From positions 3,031,501 through 3,095,500 of the forward strand of contig NZ_CP113527.1 in the NCBI RefSeq assembly GCF_028877475.1: a DNA stretch of 64,000 nt. The letters run 5' to 3'. The position numbers and the translations under genes were made by a program. Positions 16,666-26,883 of the stretch are shown here, piece by piece. Position 1 is the stretch's first letter, and the number at the start of each line of letters is the position of its first letter. The notes below the pieces were generated by a model. The model saw only the letters and a program-made list of their open reading frames with translations, searched no databases and was not told where the DNA came from. This stretch comes from Lysinibacillus irui (GTDB taxonomy: Bacteria; Bacillota; Bacilli; Bacillales_A; Planococcaceae).

Positions 16666-16954
16666 CAAAAAAGCCCTCGTCTCCTTGCCATTGCAAGGGA
16701 CGAGAGCTGTATAAGCTTCCGCGGTTCCACCCTAGTTGACACAAAATATAAATCTGTGTCCTCCTCATAATCGGATAACGGCCGATTCCGTTTTTTCCTA
16801 GTAGGCATTGCTGCTTTTCAGAAAAAAGCCTCTCAAGTGTTATTCGCATCATACATATTTGTAGGAAAGATTGCAGCCTAAGTCTTCCCCTCTCTTTTCC
16901 AATAGAGGTACACGCTACTTGCTTGGTCATAAGCGATTAATCATTTTTCGATTA
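16666..16954 (-). promoter_or_regulatory. T-box riboswitch of hisS-aspS
   Basis: The conserved T-box AGGGTGGAACCGCG is at 16720-16733 (minus strand). The terminator stem pairs CTCGTCCCTTGC with GCAAGGAGACGAG (16674-16705) and ends in a T run at 16667-16672; the T-box segment can form the competing antiterminator. Stem I lies at about 16830-16925. Its basal helix CAAG/CTTG places the triplet AAC (16839-16841), followed by A, in the specifier position; CAC overlaps it at 16837-16839. Uncharged tRNA binding would permit read-through into hisS. Confidence 0.93.
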
Positions 16955-16960
16955 CCCTTT

Positions 16961-16989
16961 ATGTTAGTCACTAGCCAAGCCAATGTCAA
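16961..16989 (-). promoter_or_regulatory. Sigma-A promoter of hisS-aspS
   Basis: TTGACA (16984-16989) and TAACAT (16961-16966) on the minus strand, 17-bp spacer, just upstream of the T-box leader. Confidence 0.8.
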
Positions 16990-17103
16990 CTATTTTTATA
17001 TTTTTCATCAAACAGCAATGAAAATGACAAATTCCATTACCTTTTTACCACGAATTTTTATACAAAAGCATGGTAAAATAGCACAAGGAATAGGAGGAAT
17101 CTG

Positions 17104-18687
17104 ATGAGGACAAAAATTTTACATAGTATAATGATCTTCATACTAATGGTAACTATTGCGATGCCAAATAAGAACTTTGTTCAAAAAGCTTCCGCAGACA
17201 CTAGTGATCTAAAAGTCGCTGGAACAATTCTTCATTTACGTGAGGGTCCTGGTTTGTCTTATCCTATCATTACAACATTAGAAGAAGGTGATCCTTTATC
17301 CTCAATTGGTCGTGAAGGTGATTGGATTCAAGTAAAAACAGGTAACTACGAAGGATGGGTTGCCTCTTGGCTGACAGCTCCTACAAATGCTAAACAAGCC
17401 TTAGATAAAACTGTCATCGCACAAGTTGACCGTTTAAATATTCGAACAGAGCCAGATATCTCATCAGCAGTGCTTGGGCAACTTTCGACGGGCAACCAAG
17501 CAAACCTCATTGAAGAAAATAGTGAATGGGCCAAAATTGATTGGAATGGACAAACTGGATGGGTTTCAAAGGATTATGTCACGATAAACGATAATCCTAA
17601 AAAAGAAATAGAACCAAAAGAAGATGCAGTAGAAGTAACTACTACTACAACACCAGTAAACAAGGATACTACTTTTACAATCTTAGTGGACGTTCTAAAT
17701 GTCCGTAAAAAACCTGATTTAAATACTAAAAAAGTTGGTACTGTGACAAAAGGGCAAGCCTTTAAAGTACTGGCTCAAGAGCATAATTGGGTACAAATAC
17801 AGTACAATGATAAAAAAACAGGATGGGTCTATAGTTTTTACGGTACATTCTCTAATAAAGTGAAGAGTACTTCCAAAACTTCCTCTTCTAAAGAGTTGGA
17901 GTCTGTTACGATTATTTATAATGGGACAAACCTACGAACAGATGCGTCAACAGATGCTGAAGTTGTTGAACGTGTCGATGCTGGCATTAATTACCCGATT
18001 GTCGGCGTGAAGAATGATTTTTATGAAATACAATTAGATGATGAAAAAACGGCATTTGTCGCGAACTGGGTAGTAACAACAAGTTCAAATAAAGCAACAA
18101 TACCTCAAAAGGATAAAGAAGAACCTCGTAAAAAAGGAACTTTAAATGGACTGACGATTGTTGTGGATGCAGGACATGGTGGGAATGATCATGGAACAAC
18201 AGGGCAGCGTGGTACAGAGGAAAAAGGCATTACTTTGAAAACAGCTACTCTACTTGCTTCTAAATTAAGTGCTGCTGGTGCAAATGTGGTCATGACGAGG
18301 GAATCAGATGAATATGTAGCTCTACGTAAGCGTGTATCAATTGCCCATCAATATGAGGCAGATGCCTTTATTAGTCTTCATTATGATGCAACAGACGACA
18401 GCTCTATTAACGGCTTCACATCCTATTATATGAATAGTAATCAAAAAGGACTTGCTGAAGCGATCCATGATGGCCTTTCAGGTAAATTAGAATTGAGAGA
18501 TCGTGGGACACAGCAAGGTAACTATTTAGTACTTCGAGAAAATCGTCAAAAGGCTGTACTTATTGAGTTAGGCTTCTTGAGTAATTCAAGCGAGGAGCGA
18601 GTCATCACGACAGCAAAGTTCCGTGAGCAGGCCACTCTCGGTATTTATCAAGGTATACTCAACTATTTTAATAAGCAAGAGGAATAA
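17104..18687 (+). CDS. N-acetylmuramoyl-L-alanine amidase with four SH3b domains
   Basis: 527-aa secreted peptidoglycan hydrolase. A signal peptide spans about residues 1-31 (ends KASA). Four bacterial SH3 repeats follow at about 37-95, 103-165, 190-250 and 263-325, each with the NxR or LRxxP pattern (LHLREGPG, LNIRTEPD, LNVRKKPD, TNLRTDAS). The Amidase_3 domain starts near residue 349: VVDAGHGGNDHGT holds the first zinc histidine, GTEEKGI the glutamate, ISLHYDA the second histidine and IELGFLSN the catalytic glutamate, so it looks active. AGGAGG precedes the ATG. It is divergent from the hisS leader and has its own terminator. It resembles LytC/YrvJ-type enzymes; YrvJ is found near hisS in Bacillus subtilis. 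Confidence 0.93.
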   Translation: MRTKILHSIMIFILMVTIAMPNKNFVQKASADTSDLKVAGTILHLREGPGLSYPIITTLEEGDPLSSIGREGDWIQVKTGNYEGWVASWLTAPTNAKQALDKTVIAQVDRLNIRTEPDISSAVLGQLSTGNQANLIEENSEWAKIDWNGQTGWVSKDYVTINDNPKKEIEPKEDAVEVTTTTTPVNKDTTFTILVDVLNVRKKPDLNTKKVGTVTKGQAFKVLAQEHNWVQIQYNDKKTGWVYSFYGTFSNKVKSTSKTSSSKELESVTIIYNGTNLRTDASTDAEVVERVDAGINYPIVGVKNDFYEIQLDDEKTAFVANWVVTTSSNKATIPQKDKEEPRKKGTLNGLTIVVDAGHGGNDHGTTGQRGTEEKGITLKTATLLASKLSAAGANVVMTRESDEYVALRKRVSIAHQYEADAFISLHYDATDDSSINGFTSYYMNSNQKGLAEAIHDGLSGKLELRDRGTQQGNYLVLRENRQKAVLIELGFLSNSSEERVITTAKFREQATLGIYQGILNYFNKQEE

Positions 18688-18689
18688 AC

Positions 18690-18727
18690 AAAAAGCTGTG
18701 GAAAGAATAATCTTCCACAGCTTTTTT
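18690..18727. terminator. Bidirectional terminator between amidase and YfcC genes
   Basis: Arms AAAAGCTGTGGAA (18691-18703) and TTCCACAGCTTTT (18713-18725) with T run on the plus strand and A-rich flank serving the minus strand. Confidence 0.9.
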
Positions 18728-18733
18728 CACGTT

Positions 18734-20140
18734 TTAAGTGATCCCTATTGCTACTGCAGCAATCAATGCAAGACATGCAATCACTGCCCAACCAAGTATC
18801 ATCTTCCAAATAAATTTGATCCACTTTTCATATGGGATACCTGCTACAGCTAAATACGCCATTAGCGCAGATGAAGTAGGAATGATAGAATTTGTTAAGG
18901 AATCCCCATATTGAAAGGCTAACACAGCCACTTGACGTTCCAATCCTAATAAATCAGTAATTGGAATCATAATTGGCATTGTTGCTGCTGCCTGTCCACT
19001 ACCTGATGAAATAAATAAATTCAAAAGTGCTTGGATAAATAACATGCCAATTGCGCTAATAGCATGTGGCAAATGGCCAATGGTTTCTGATGCTGCATAA
19101 ACAATCGTATCAATAATTTTTCCTTGCTCTAACACAACAGTGATTGCACGGGCAAAGCCTACAATTAAGGCACCGAACGTTACAGCTTTTGCCCCATCAA
19201 TAAAGGAATCAAAAATAGTCGCAGGTTTTAAACCGCCAATTAGCCCCGCAATTAACCCCATAATTAAAAAGGATGCTGTTAATTGTGTTAGGAACCAGCC
19301 CCAATTAAAGACACCATAAATATTAAAGCCAATTCCGCAAGCCATCACAATAAATACAAATTTATGCTTACCTGTTAATGTAGGAATGTCAATTTCGGAT
19401 ACAGTAGATTTAGCCTTTTGCTCAATGTCATAAATAACACTTGCTTGTGGATTCTTTTTTACTTTAAAAGCATAGCGAGACACATAAAATATGGCAAAAC
19501 CTAGAACAAAAATATAGACAACTGCACGGAAACCTATTCCAGAAAATAGCGGTACATCTGCTAATGATTGCGCAACACCTACTGTAAAGGGATTAAGCAT
19601 ACCTCCAAAAAATCCACTGGCTGCACCAAGAGTAATCATAGCTGTCCCTGTTACAGCATCAAAGCCCATTGCACGAGCAATCGCTACACCAATCGGTACG
19701 AAAATAATTGTTTCTTCTGCCATCCCCATTGTAAAACCGCCAACAGAGAACAAGATCATCGATAATGGAATGAGTAATTTTTCTCTTCCCTCTAGCGCTT
19801 TTACACCTTTATAGACACCAGCTTCAATTGCACCTGTTGAACGGATAATGCCAAAAACACCGCTGACTAAGAAAATGTAGAAAATAATTTGAGCTCCTTT
19901 TTCAAGCCCCATTGGAATCGCTGTAAACATTTCGAAAAATGAAACTGGATCACTCTCAATATGATGATAGCTTCCATCTACAACGAGCATTCGCCCTTCC
20001 TCATCCTCTACACGGTCAAACTCACCCGCCGGAATAATATAGCTTGCAATACCTGCTAAAAAAATAATAGCAAAAATAATGGTATATGTATGAGGTACTT
20101 TGAGCCAACTTCTCTTTTTAACATTCTGTTCATTTTCCAT
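18734..20140 (-). CDS. YfcC-family (DcuC-like) membrane transporter
   Basis: 468-aa inner-membrane carrier with about 12 hydrophobic helices. Signatures of the YfcC family are PHTYTIIFAIIFLAGIASYIIPAGEF near the N-terminus (helix 1), GGFTMGMAEETIIFVPIG, and SSGSGQAAATMPIMIPITDLLG near residue 375, a predicted re-entrant loop. Proposed substrates in this family are basic amino acids or C4-dicarboxylates; the sequence does not decide. AAAGGAGAG precedes the ATG. It lies 119 bp downstream of a regulator gene on the same strand, with a direct-repeat operator candidate in the gap. Confidence 0.85.
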   Translation of the reverse strand: MENEQNVKKRSWLKVPHTYTIIFAIIFLAGIASYIIPAGEFDRVEDEEGRMLVVDGSYHHIESDPVSFFEMFTAIPMGLEKGAQIIFYIFLVSGVFGIIRSTGAIEAGVYKGVKALEGREKLLIPLSMILFSVGGFTMGMAEETIIFVPIGVAIARAMGFDAVTGTAMITLGAASGFFGGMLNPFTVGVAQSLADVPLFSGIGFRAVVYIFVLGFAIFYVSRYAFKVKKNPQASVIYDIEQKAKSTVSEIDIPTLTGKHKFVFIVMACGIGFNIYGVFNWGWFLTQLTASFLIMGLIAGLIGGLKPATIFDSFIDGAKAVTFGALIVGFARAITVVLEQGKIIDTIVYAASETIGHLPHAISAIGMLFIQALLNLFISSGSGQAAATMPIMIPITDLLGLERQVAVLAFQYGDSLTNSIIPTSSALMAYLAVAGIPYEKWIKFIWKMILGWAVIACLALIAAVAIGIT

Positions 20141-20183
20141 AAATTCACTCTCCTTTTCATAGATTTAGACATCGGAACAATGT

Positions 20184-20201
20184 TGTCGTTATATGTCGTT
20201 A
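20184..20201. promoter_or_regulatory. Candidate operator: two TGTCGTTA direct repeats
   Basis: TGTCGTTA occurs at 20184-20191 and 20194-20201, so the copies are spaced ten bases apart, one helical turn. They lie 44-61 bp upstream of the transporter start. A tandem-site DNA-binding protein, probably the adjacent regulator, is the likely ligand. Confidence 0.5.
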
Positions 20202-20259
20202 ATTGAGAATAAATATACATGAGTTCAAATTTATTGTAAAGTATTAATTTTCTATTATT

Positions 20260-21567
20260 TCAGAATGTCCAATAGTTTGTTGCCTTATAAAGCTTTCGCG
20301 GACGGCCTTGATGATAAGGTTGCTCCTCTCCTACTAACTTAAAGTAATCATGCTCGATTAATCGATTAATAATGCGTTCAGCAGATCGACGTGACAGATT
20401 CATATATTGCGCTAATTCCGTAGCTGAAAATGGGCGATTATTAGTAACTGTGATAAATTGCTTCATAACATTTAAATTTTTAGCACTCATTTTCACCTTT
20501 TCAGCCATCTCTAAAATGGCTTTATGATGGCTACTTAATGCAATTTGATTATTATGTTCAAATAATTGTTCATGTAACTTATTCTCTGCATCTACTAAAC
20601 AAATGACGGTCGATGCATCTCTCCATTTGGACGTGAAAAATAAAGCTTGGGAAGAATGAGTTTCTGCTTCATGTAATGAATATCCATAGCCAATGCCAAT
20701 CGTAAAAGTGGTTTTAAATTGTCGTTCACACTGTTCAATTAATGATCTTAAATAAGCAGGTTCAAGTTGTTCAATTACCCCTCTAGTAGAAATGATTAAA
20801 TAAGGCTCCTGTTGGGCTTGCGTGATCCTTGCCTGAAAACGCTTGCAAATATTTTCTAACGACTTTACAAATAGTTGTTGTTCATCCATCAACTTTTGTT
20901 TACTACAAATAGAAACGACAGCTATTTGCGACGAAGTCAACATTGTATGCTGATAAGCTTCAAGCGCTGAATTAATTGTCATTATGAATGTTTGTTTGCT
21001 TTCAACCATGTACTTCGAAGGTATACCTAATCTTTGTAACTCAACAAAAACTGCGTGTAAACTAGTAAGCGCTAAAGTGGTTTTCCCTGCTTTATATAAT
21101 TCCTTATGAAAGTAAATAAAATCATTCACATTGAGCTTTGTGATTTTTTCTGGTTGATCATAAACCCATTCGTAATCTTTTACATAGACGTCAGTAGATG
21201 GAATACCGGCTTCCATCATTACCTGATGAAGACTATTCTGCTTAGGTACATCGATCGATAGCTGGGATAAATCCACCTTTTCATGATGTTGTAAGGATAA
21301 TAACGATAGTGCTAGTGTCAATTCATCAAAAGGGATAAACACTGCTTGGATGTGAGATGCTTTTATTTTTTCATAGCAGTAATAATAGGGAATCGATCCA
21401 GCAAATAGTAATATATCCGAACAAGATGCAGCTTCATCAAAAAGATTTACACATTGATCTGGTGAAGTATAGGGAAAATGAATAAATTGTACTTGTGGAA
21501 ACAACGTGAAATGTTCTTTTATATTATTCCAGAAAAATAATGAACCTAGAATCCCTATTGTTTTCAA
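20260..21567 (-). CDS. Transcriptional regulator with GGDEF-like middle region and C-terminal winged helix
   Basis: 435-aa cytosolic protein. The N-terminal 130 residues look like a ligand-sensing alpha/beta domain (IGILGSLFFWNN; ILLFAGSIPYY). A middle region contains ERQFKTTFTIGIGYGYS and HEAETHSSQALFF, which resembles the degenerate GGDEF-like domain of CdaR/PucR-type regulators. The C-terminus (about residues 385-430) is a helix-turn-helix: ATELAQYMNLSRRSAERII. Start is TTG at 21567, with AAAGGAG eight bases upstream; the upstream ATG at 21615 has none. Context suggests control of the YfcC transporter. I do not recognise a named family. Confidence 0.72.
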   Translation of the reverse strand: MKTIGILGSLFFWNNIKEHFTLFPQVQFIHFPYTSPDQCVNLFDEAASCSDILLFAGSIPYYYCYEKIKASHIQAVFIPFDELTLALSLLSLQHHEKVDLSQLSIDVPKQNSLHQVMMEAGIPSTDVYVKDYEWVYDQPEKITKLNVNDFIYFHKELYKAGKTTLALTSLHAVFVELQRLGIPSKYMVESKQTFIMTINSALEAYQHTMLTSSQIAVVSICSKQKLMDEQQLFVKSLENICKRFQARITQAQQEPYLIISTRGVIEQLEPAYLRSLIEQCERQFKTTFTIGIGYGYSLHEAETHSSQALFFTSKWRDASTVICLVDAENKLHEQLFEHNNQIALSSHHKAILEMAEKVKMSAKNLNVMKQFITVTNNRPFSATELAQYMNLSRRSAERIINRLIEHDYFKLVGEEQPYHQGRPRKLYKATNYWTF

Positions 21568-21628
21568 AATGCTCAGCTCCTTTAATACGCACAATATTCC
21601 GATAATTTTAATCATTATACCGTAAATA

Positions 21629-21673
21629 TATAAAAAAAGAACCTTCTATCAACTATTATGTTGAGAAGGTTCA
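21629..21673 (-). terminator. Terminator after the DUF2642 gene
   Basis: GAACCTTCTATCAAC and GTTGAGAAGGTTC form a long stem (about 21638-21672) with a run of T following on the minus strand. Confidence 0.87.
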
Positions 21674-21680
21674 TACATAC

Positions 21681-21896
21681 TTATTTTCTTGTAGCTTCCA
21701 GCGTTACCCATACAATCTCCTCCATTGGAATGAAGTAAGGCGTACGACTAATCTCTAGGATTAAATGGTCAGGTAGTATGGATAATAAAATACCTTGCTG
21801 AATATTTTTTTCTGTTTGCACGACAACTGCCTGACCAATCATCATTTTAAAAGTTTCGTATAAATATGGATTGGATATACTCCCCATCTGTGCCAT
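21681..21896 (-). CDS. DUF2642 (YuzF-like) small protein
   Basis: 71 aa. The segment GQAVVVQTEKNIQQGILLSI, followed by PDHLILE and an aromatic-rich end (YFIPMEEIVWVTL), matches the DUF2642 pattern, an Sm-like small beta fold found in Bacillales, some members linked to spores. Function unknown. A GGAAGGGG ribosome site lies before the ATG. It is a separate small unit between dtd and the regulator, ended by a hairpin. Confidence 0.7.
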   Translation of the reverse strand: MAQMGSISNPYLYETFKMMIGQAVVVQTEKNIQQGILLSILPDHLILEISRTPYFIPMEEIVWVTLEATRK

Positions 21897-21966
21897 GTGT
21901 AGACACCCCTTCCTATAAAACTAACCATACTCTTTAGTATATGAAGGAATTATAGGAAATGTACCA

Positions 21967-22407
21967 TTATTTTGATTCTAGAAGTATTGTGACTGGACCA
22001 TCATTAATTAGTGCAACATCCATCATCGCACCAAAAACACCTGTTTCCACATGTAAGCCATGCTCTCGCAGTGCTTGATTAAAAGCTTCCCACAACGGTT
22101 CGGCTACTTCTGGTCTAGCTGCACTTGTGAAACTTGGTCGATTCCCTTTTTTGGCATCCCCATATAACGTAAATTGTGAGACGGACAAAATAGCACCTCC
22201 ATGCTCTAAAATGGAATGGTTCATTTTGCCATCAGCATCTTCCCAAAGGCGTAAATTGGCTATTTTTTTCGCTAAATAAAGGACATCCTCCTGTGAATCT
22301 TCATGTGTAATACCCACTAGAAGAACGTAGCCACTATCAATTGCTCCTGTGACAGCTCCGTCTACTGTTACAGAGGCAGCTTTACTGCGCTGTAATACTA
22401 CTTTCAT
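21967..22407 (-). CDS. dtd: D-aminoacyl-tRNA deacylase
   Basis: 146-aa enzyme that hydrolyses D-amino acids from mischarged tRNA. N-terminal [17 protein letters not shown], the catalytic segment [17 protein letters not shown] (about residues 78-95) and the cross-subunit Gly-cisPro motif NDGPVTI near the C-terminus are intact. Length is typical. It follows the rel gene by 35 bp and is probably co-transcribed, the same order as in Bacillus subtilis. Confidence 0.95.
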   Translation of the reverse strand: MKVVLQRSKAASVTVDGAVTGAIDSGYVLLVGITHEDSQEDVLYLAKKIANLRLWEDADGKMNHSILEHGGAILSVSQFTLYGDAKKGNRPSFTSAARPEVAEPLWEAFNQALREHGLHVETGVFGAMMDVALINDGPVTILLESK

Positions 22408-22442
22408 GCATTAAAACCCCAATTCTATGTTGTTGCTTACCA

Positions 22443-24638
22443 TTAATTAATGACCCGTTGCACCGAATAAATATCAGGTGTTTGTTTAATTCGTTCCACA
22501 ACTTTATGCAAATGAGAAATATTTGAGATCGAAATAGTTAAATGAATTGTCGCCATCTTATCGCGATCAGCACGACCACTGACTGCTAAAATATTCGTTT
22601 TTGTTTCACTAACAATTTGCATGATCTCATTTAAAATACCTGGTCTATCGAAAGCTGATACTTCGATATCGACTGGATATTCTTTTTTCTCTGGAATGAC
22701 ACCATGCTCCCATTCCACCTCAATTAAGCGCTCCTGCTCATCCTCGATTTGAATATTTGGACAGTCCGCACGGTGCACAGACACACCTCTCCCCTTTGTG
22801 ATAAAGCCTACAATTTCATCTCCAGGAACAGGTGTACAACAACGTGAAAGTCGAATAAGCATATTATCAATGCCCTTTACAATGACACCAGATTCCGTAC
22901 GTTTTTGCGGAATTGGATTTTTCATTTTTTGTTCGATTTTCTCTAAAGCTTCTTCCTGCTCACGCTCTTTACGGCGTTTTTCCGCTAAACGATTGACTAC
23001 TTGCTGTGCTGTTATACCGTTTACACCAACTGCCGCATACAAGTCTTCTTCGTTCGTATAATTAAATTTATCACACACTCGTTTGAGGTTTTCTGATGAC
23101 ATTGTTTCCTTTAAATCGAAATCCTGTGCACGGATTTCTTTTTCGATCATCTCTTTACCTTTGATAATATTCTCTTCACGTAGATGTCGTTTAAAGAATT
23201 GCTTAATCTTATTTTTCGCCTGGGAGGATTGCGCTATCTTTAACCAATCGCGGCTCGGGCCAAAGGATTGCTTAGAAGTTAAAATTTCAATGATATCTCC
23301 CGTTTTTAGTGGTGTATCAAGAGGTACCATTTTCCCATTAATTTTGGCTCCAATCGTACGATTTCCGACTTCAGAATGGACACGATACGCGAAATCGATC
23401 GGCACAGAACCAGCTGGCAATTCAATGACATCGCCCTCAGGTGTAAAGACGTACACCATATCGGAAAATAAATCAAACTTTAAGGATTCCATAAACTCTT
23501 CTGCGTTGGAAGATTCATTTTGGAATTCTAAAATTTCACGGAACCATGTTAGCTTTTGGTCGACATTTTGCTTTTGATGGTCGACCTTTTTGCCTTCTTT
23601 ATACGCCCAGTGTGCAGCAATCCCGTACTCTGCAATCTTGTGCATTTCCTTTGTGCGAATCTGCACCTCTAGTGGATCACCATAGGGTCCAATAACAGTT
23701 GTATGCAAAGATTGATACAGGTTTTGTTTTGGCATGGCAATATAATCTTTAAAACGGCCTGGCATCGGTTTCCATAATGTATGCACAATACCTAAGACGG
23801 CATAGCAATCTTTAATACTATCTACAAGTACACGAATGGCTAGCAAATCATAAATTTCATTAAATTGTTTCTTTTGTAGCACCATTTTTCGATAAATACT
23901 ATATATGTGCTTTGGACGACCATAGACATCTGCTTCGATTTCTACCTCATTCAGCTGTGACTTCATCTCAGCCATGACATTCTCTAAATAAGCCTCACGT
24001 TCATCACGCTTTTTCTTCATCAAACTGACAATACGATAATATTGCTGTGGGTTTAAATAGCGAAGTGCTGTATCTTCAAGCTCCCATTTGACTGTTGAAA
24101 TTCCTAGGCGATGTGCGAGTGGTGCAAAGATCTCTAATGTCTCTTTGGAAATACGTCGTTGCTTTTCAGCAGGTAAATGCTTAAGTGTACGCATATTATG
24201 AAGACGGTCTGCTAGCTTGATTAAGATGACACGGATATCCTGTGCCATCGCTACAAACATTTTCCGATGATTCTCTGCTTGCTGCGCCTCTTTAGATAAA
24301 TATTTAATTTTCCCCAGTTTAGTAACACCATCAACTAGCACTGCTACTTCCTCGCCAAATTCCCGTACCAAATCATCCCGCGTAAAATCTGTATCTTCGA
24401 CAACATCATGTAAAAAACCTGCCGCTACAGTTTCCGGGTCCATTTGTAATTCAGCTAAAATACCTGCTACTTGTACTGGGTGAATAATATACGGTTCACC
24501 AGAGCTACGGAATTGCTCAATATGAGCATCCCTTGCTAATTCATATGCTTTTTTCACGAATGCGACATTTTCATCATTCATGTAGGATTTGACTAACTCA
24601 AAAACGTCCTCAGGAGTCAAAATTTGCTCTTTCGCCAT
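22443..24638 (-). CDS. relA: Bifunctional (p)ppGpp synthetase/hydrolase (Rel/RSH)
   Basis: 731-aa long RSH protein, the stringent-response switch. The HD hydrolase domain holds HPVQVAGIL and [11 protein letters not shown] (residues about 50-80). The synthetase domain follows with RVKDYIA-like [21 protein letters not shown] and EVQIRT (about 300-340). A TGS domain begins near 395 ([17 protein letters not shown]), then a zinc-finger/RIS region with adjacent cysteines ([10 protein letters not shown]) and a C-terminal ACT domain. Both catalytic sites look intact. AGGTGG precedes the ATG. It heads a unit with dtd. Confidence 0.96.
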   Translation of the reverse strand: MAKEQILTPEDVFELVKSYMNDENVAFVKKAYELARDAHIEQFRSSGEPYIIHPVQVAGILAELQMDPETVAAGFLHDVVEDTDFTRDDLVREFGEEVAVLVDGVTKLGKIKYLSKEAQQAENHRKMFVAMAQDIRVILIKLADRLHNMRTLKHLPAEKQRRISKETLEIFAPLAHRLGISTVKWELEDTALRYLNPQQYYRIVSLMKKKRDEREAYLENVMAEMKSQLNEVEIEADVYGRPKHIYSIYRKMVLQKKQFNEIYDLLAIRVLVDSIKDCYAVLGIVHTLWKPMPGRFKDYIAMPKQNLYQSLHTTVIGPYGDPLEVQIRTKEMHKIAEYGIAAHWAYKEGKKVDHQKQNVDQKLTWFREILEFQNESSNAEEFMESLKFDLFSDMVYVFTPEGDVIELPAGSVPIDFAYRVHSEVGNRTIGAKINGKMVPLDTPLKTGDIIEILTSKQSFGPSRDWLKIAQSSQAKNKIKQFFKRHLREENIIKGKEMIEKEIRAQDFDLKETMSSENLKRVCDKFNYTNEEDLYAAVGVNGITAQQVVNRLAEKRRKEREQEEALEKIEQKMKNPIPQKRTESGVIVKGIDNMLIRLSRCCTPVPGDEIVGFITKGRGVSVHRADCPNIQIEDEQERLIEVEWEHGVIPEKKEYPVDIEVSAFDRPGILNEIMQIVSETKTNILAVSGRADRDKMATIHLTISISNISHLHKVVERIKQTPDIYSVQRVIN

Positions 24639-24688
24639 AACATGTCCACCTTGCTCGTCAAATTTTTCAGATTAGATATAAACTTAAT

Positions 24689-24716
24689 TGTATAAAATAT
24701 TATGGTCTATTGTAAA
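24689..24716 (-). promoter_or_regulatory. Probable promoter of relA-dtd
   Basis: TTTACA (24711-24716) and TATACA (24689-24694) on the minus strand with a 16-bp spacer, about 50 bp before the start codon. Confidence 0.5.
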
Positions 24717-24787
24717 GAGACTGTATCATTTAGTTTAGTTAATCTCGTGAACAGCTTGAAAAATGGAAAAAATAATCTCTTTTTTAA

Positions 24788-24826
24788 TAAAAAAGACCCT
24801 TGTGACGATATGCGCCACAAAGGGTC
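24788..24826 (-). terminator. Terminator of the psuK-psuG operon
   Basis: GACCCTTTGTGGCG and CGTCACAAGGGTC form a stem at about 24795-24826 with one bulge; a T run follows on the minus strand. Confidence 0.87.
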
Positions 24827-24844
24827 CTTGTTTCGACAAGAGGA

Positions 24845-25759
24845 TTAGTGTAATTGGTTGTAAGCTACAGCAATTTTCGCGCCTACTACTGCATTGTTTT
24901 TCACTAATGCAATGTTGGCATCAAGACTTTTACCTTCTGTCAATTCTTTCACTTTACCTAGTAAGAATGGTGTAACGTTTTTACCTTGAATACCATTTTC
25001 TTCAGCTTCTACTAAAGCTTTTTCAATAATGTTAGTAATAAATGTATGCTCTAATGCTTCAGCTTGAGGAATTGGATTTGCAATAACAGCGCCGCCTTTT
25101 AATCCTAATTGCCATTTCGCAGATAGCATTGCAGCAATTTCTTCTGGCGTATCCAATTGGAAGTTTACATCAAAGCCACTTTGACGTGTATAGAATGCTG
25201 GCAGTTCATCTGTTCCGTAACCTACAACAGGCACACCTTTTGTTTCAAGGTATTCTAGTGTAAGACCGATATCTAAAATAGATTTTGCTCCTGCACAGAT
25301 AACAGCAACATTTGTTTGTGCTAATTCCTCTAAGTCTGCAGAGATATCCATTGTTGTTTCAGCACCACGGTGAACACCGCCAATACCTCCAGTAACAAAG
25401 ATTTCAATGCCTGCAAGCTCTGCACAGATCATCGTAGCTGCAACTGTAGTAGCACCTAATTTTTTCGTTGCAAGTAGGTAACCTAAATCACGGCGAGATG
25501 CTTTTGCAACACCTTGTGCATTCCCGAACATTTCAAGTTCTTCATCAGATAGACCAATTTTAATTTTTCCATCAATTAACGCAATTGTTGCAGGTACTGC
25601 TCCGTTATCACGAATAATTTGCTCTACCTCACGCGCAGTTTGCACGTTTTGTGGGTATGGCATACCGTGTGAAATAATTGTTGATTCTAATGCAACGATT
25701 GGTAGACCTTTTGCTTGTCCTGCTTTTACTTCTTCTGATAATACGATGAATTCTTTCAT
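24845..25759 (-). CDS. psuG: Pseudouridine-5'-phosphate glycosidase
   Basis: 304-aa cytosolic enzyme that splits pseudouridine 5'-phosphate into uracil and ribose 5-phosphate. Family signatures are [17 protein letters not shown] (about residues 20-37), [29 protein letters not shown] and [11 protein letters not shown], which include metal-site residues and the catalytic lysine. Start 25759 has GGAGG ten bases upstream; an upstream in-frame ATG lies inside psuK. It begins four bases past the psuK stop, so translation is coupled. Confidence 0.95.
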   Translation of the reverse strand: MKEFIVLSEEVKAGQAKGLPIVALESTIISHGMPYPQNVQTAREVEQIIRDNGAVPATIALIDGKIKIGLSDEELEMFGNAQGVAKASRRDLGYLLATKKLGATTVAATMICAELAGIEIFVTGGIGGVHRGAETTMDISADLEELAQTNVAVICAGAKSILDIGLTLEYLETKGVPVVGYGTDELPAFYTRQSGFDVNFQLDTPEEIAAMLSAKWQLGLKGGAVIANPIPQAEALEHTFITNIIEKALVEAEENGIQGKNVTPFLLGKVKELTEGKSLDANIALVKNNAVVGAKIAVAYNQLH

Positions 25760-25763
25760 GTTG

Positions 25764-26855
25764 TTATTCCTCCATTTCACTTGTTAACAAATCTACGGAT
25801 AATTCTGGTCTTACTGTATAGGGAGATGCCAAAGTATTTTTAGCATTTGTTAAGCCAGCATCAATGCTTGTCGCAAAGGATTGTCCTGTCAACCAGCTAT
25901 GTATGACTGCGCTGACAAAGGCATCTCCTGCTCCTGTAACATCTTCAATTTTTTCTATCACTTTGGCAGCAAAATGACTTGGAGCAATGGTAGTAGATGC
26001 TGCATATACACCCTTGCTGCCTGCTGTAATAATGACATGTTCGGCACCTAGCTGCAGGAGCTGTTGTAAAGCTTTTTCATAATGGGTAGCGTTTTCAATT
26101 TTATGTCCAACAATTGTTTCCGCTTCATCCGTGTTACAAATAAACCATGTTACTCCTTGTAATGTTTCAGGTAGTCGATTCATTTTCGGTGAAGATACCG
26201 GCACAATGACAAGTGGGATATTACGAGCAACGGCTACTTGTTGGATATAGGCTACTGTTTCTTTTGGACAATTTAAATCCAGAATAAAGCAGCCTGCGTT
26301 GACTAACATTGTTTCATGCTTTTTCAATAAGCTAGGTACTAGTAGATCATACACTTCCATATTGGCTACAGCTAATGCTAGCTCCCCTTGCTCATCCATA
26401 ATGGCTGTATAAGAACCCGTTGAAGCCTCTGCTAGCTGCTCCACATAACGTAGGTTCATAAAGGATTCCGAAGCTTCTTGGATGACTTGCCAATCAGCAT
26501 CTTTCCCAGCCGTTGTCAGCAATGTCACTTGATGGTTTAATCTGCCTAAATTTTCAGCAATGTTTCTACCAACACCACCAACACTAAAAGAAGAGCTAGC
26601 AGGGTTAGATGTCCCAAATTGAACATTGCCTTTCACGTGGAATTTTCGGTCTAAATTGGCTCCCCCGATGCAAATAATTTCATTTTCCTCGGGTAAAATA
26701 TATGCACGACCTACAATTTTTCCTTGCTTTGTTAAACTAGACACTAAATTAGCAAGCACTGGACGTGAAAGATTCATTGCATCTGCCATCTCTTGCTGAG
26801 ACATAAACGGATTTTGGCGAATTAAAGCAAGCACCGCCTGTTCTCTTTCATTCAT
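25764..26855 (-). CDS. psuK: Pseudouridine kinase fused to an N-terminal helix-turn-helix
   Basis: 363-aa PfkB-family kinase that makes pseudouridine 5'-phosphate for PsuG. Residues 1-55 form a winged helix ([38 protein letters not shown]). The kinase domain begins near 60 with [10 protein letters not shown], has [13 protein letters not shown] (the PfkB glycine motif), and ends with the catalytic [12 protein letters not shown] near residue 315. AAGGTGATG precedes the ATG. The fused DNA-binding domain suggests autoregulation at the promoter just upstream. First gene of psuK-psuG. Confidence 0.93.
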   Translation of the reverse strand: MNEREQAVLALIRQNPFMSQQEMADAMNLSRPVLANLVSSLTKQGKIVGRAYILPEENEIICIGGANLDRKFHVKGNVQFGTSNPASSSFSVGGVGRNIAENLGRLNHQVTLLTTAGKDADWQVIQEASESFMNLRYVEQLAEASTGSYTAIMDEQGELALAVANMEVYDLLVPSLLKKHETMLVNAGCFILDLNCPKETVAYIQQVAVARNIPLVIVPVSSPKMNRLPETLQGVTWFICNTDEAETIVGHKIENATHYEKALQQLLQLGAEHVIITAGSKGVYAASTTIAPSHFAAKVIEKIEDVTGAGDAFVSAVIHSWLTGQSFATSIDAGLTNAKNTLASPYTVRPELSVDLLTSEMEE

Positions 26856-26883
26856 AGCATCACCTTTTATTATATTTGTTTAC

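Noticed and set aside
16658-16930. 90-codon minus-strand frame
   Set aside because: It lies wholly inside the hisS T-box leader, a structured RNA.
23083-23577. 164-codon plus-strand frame
   Set aside because: Antisense shadow of relA coding sequence.
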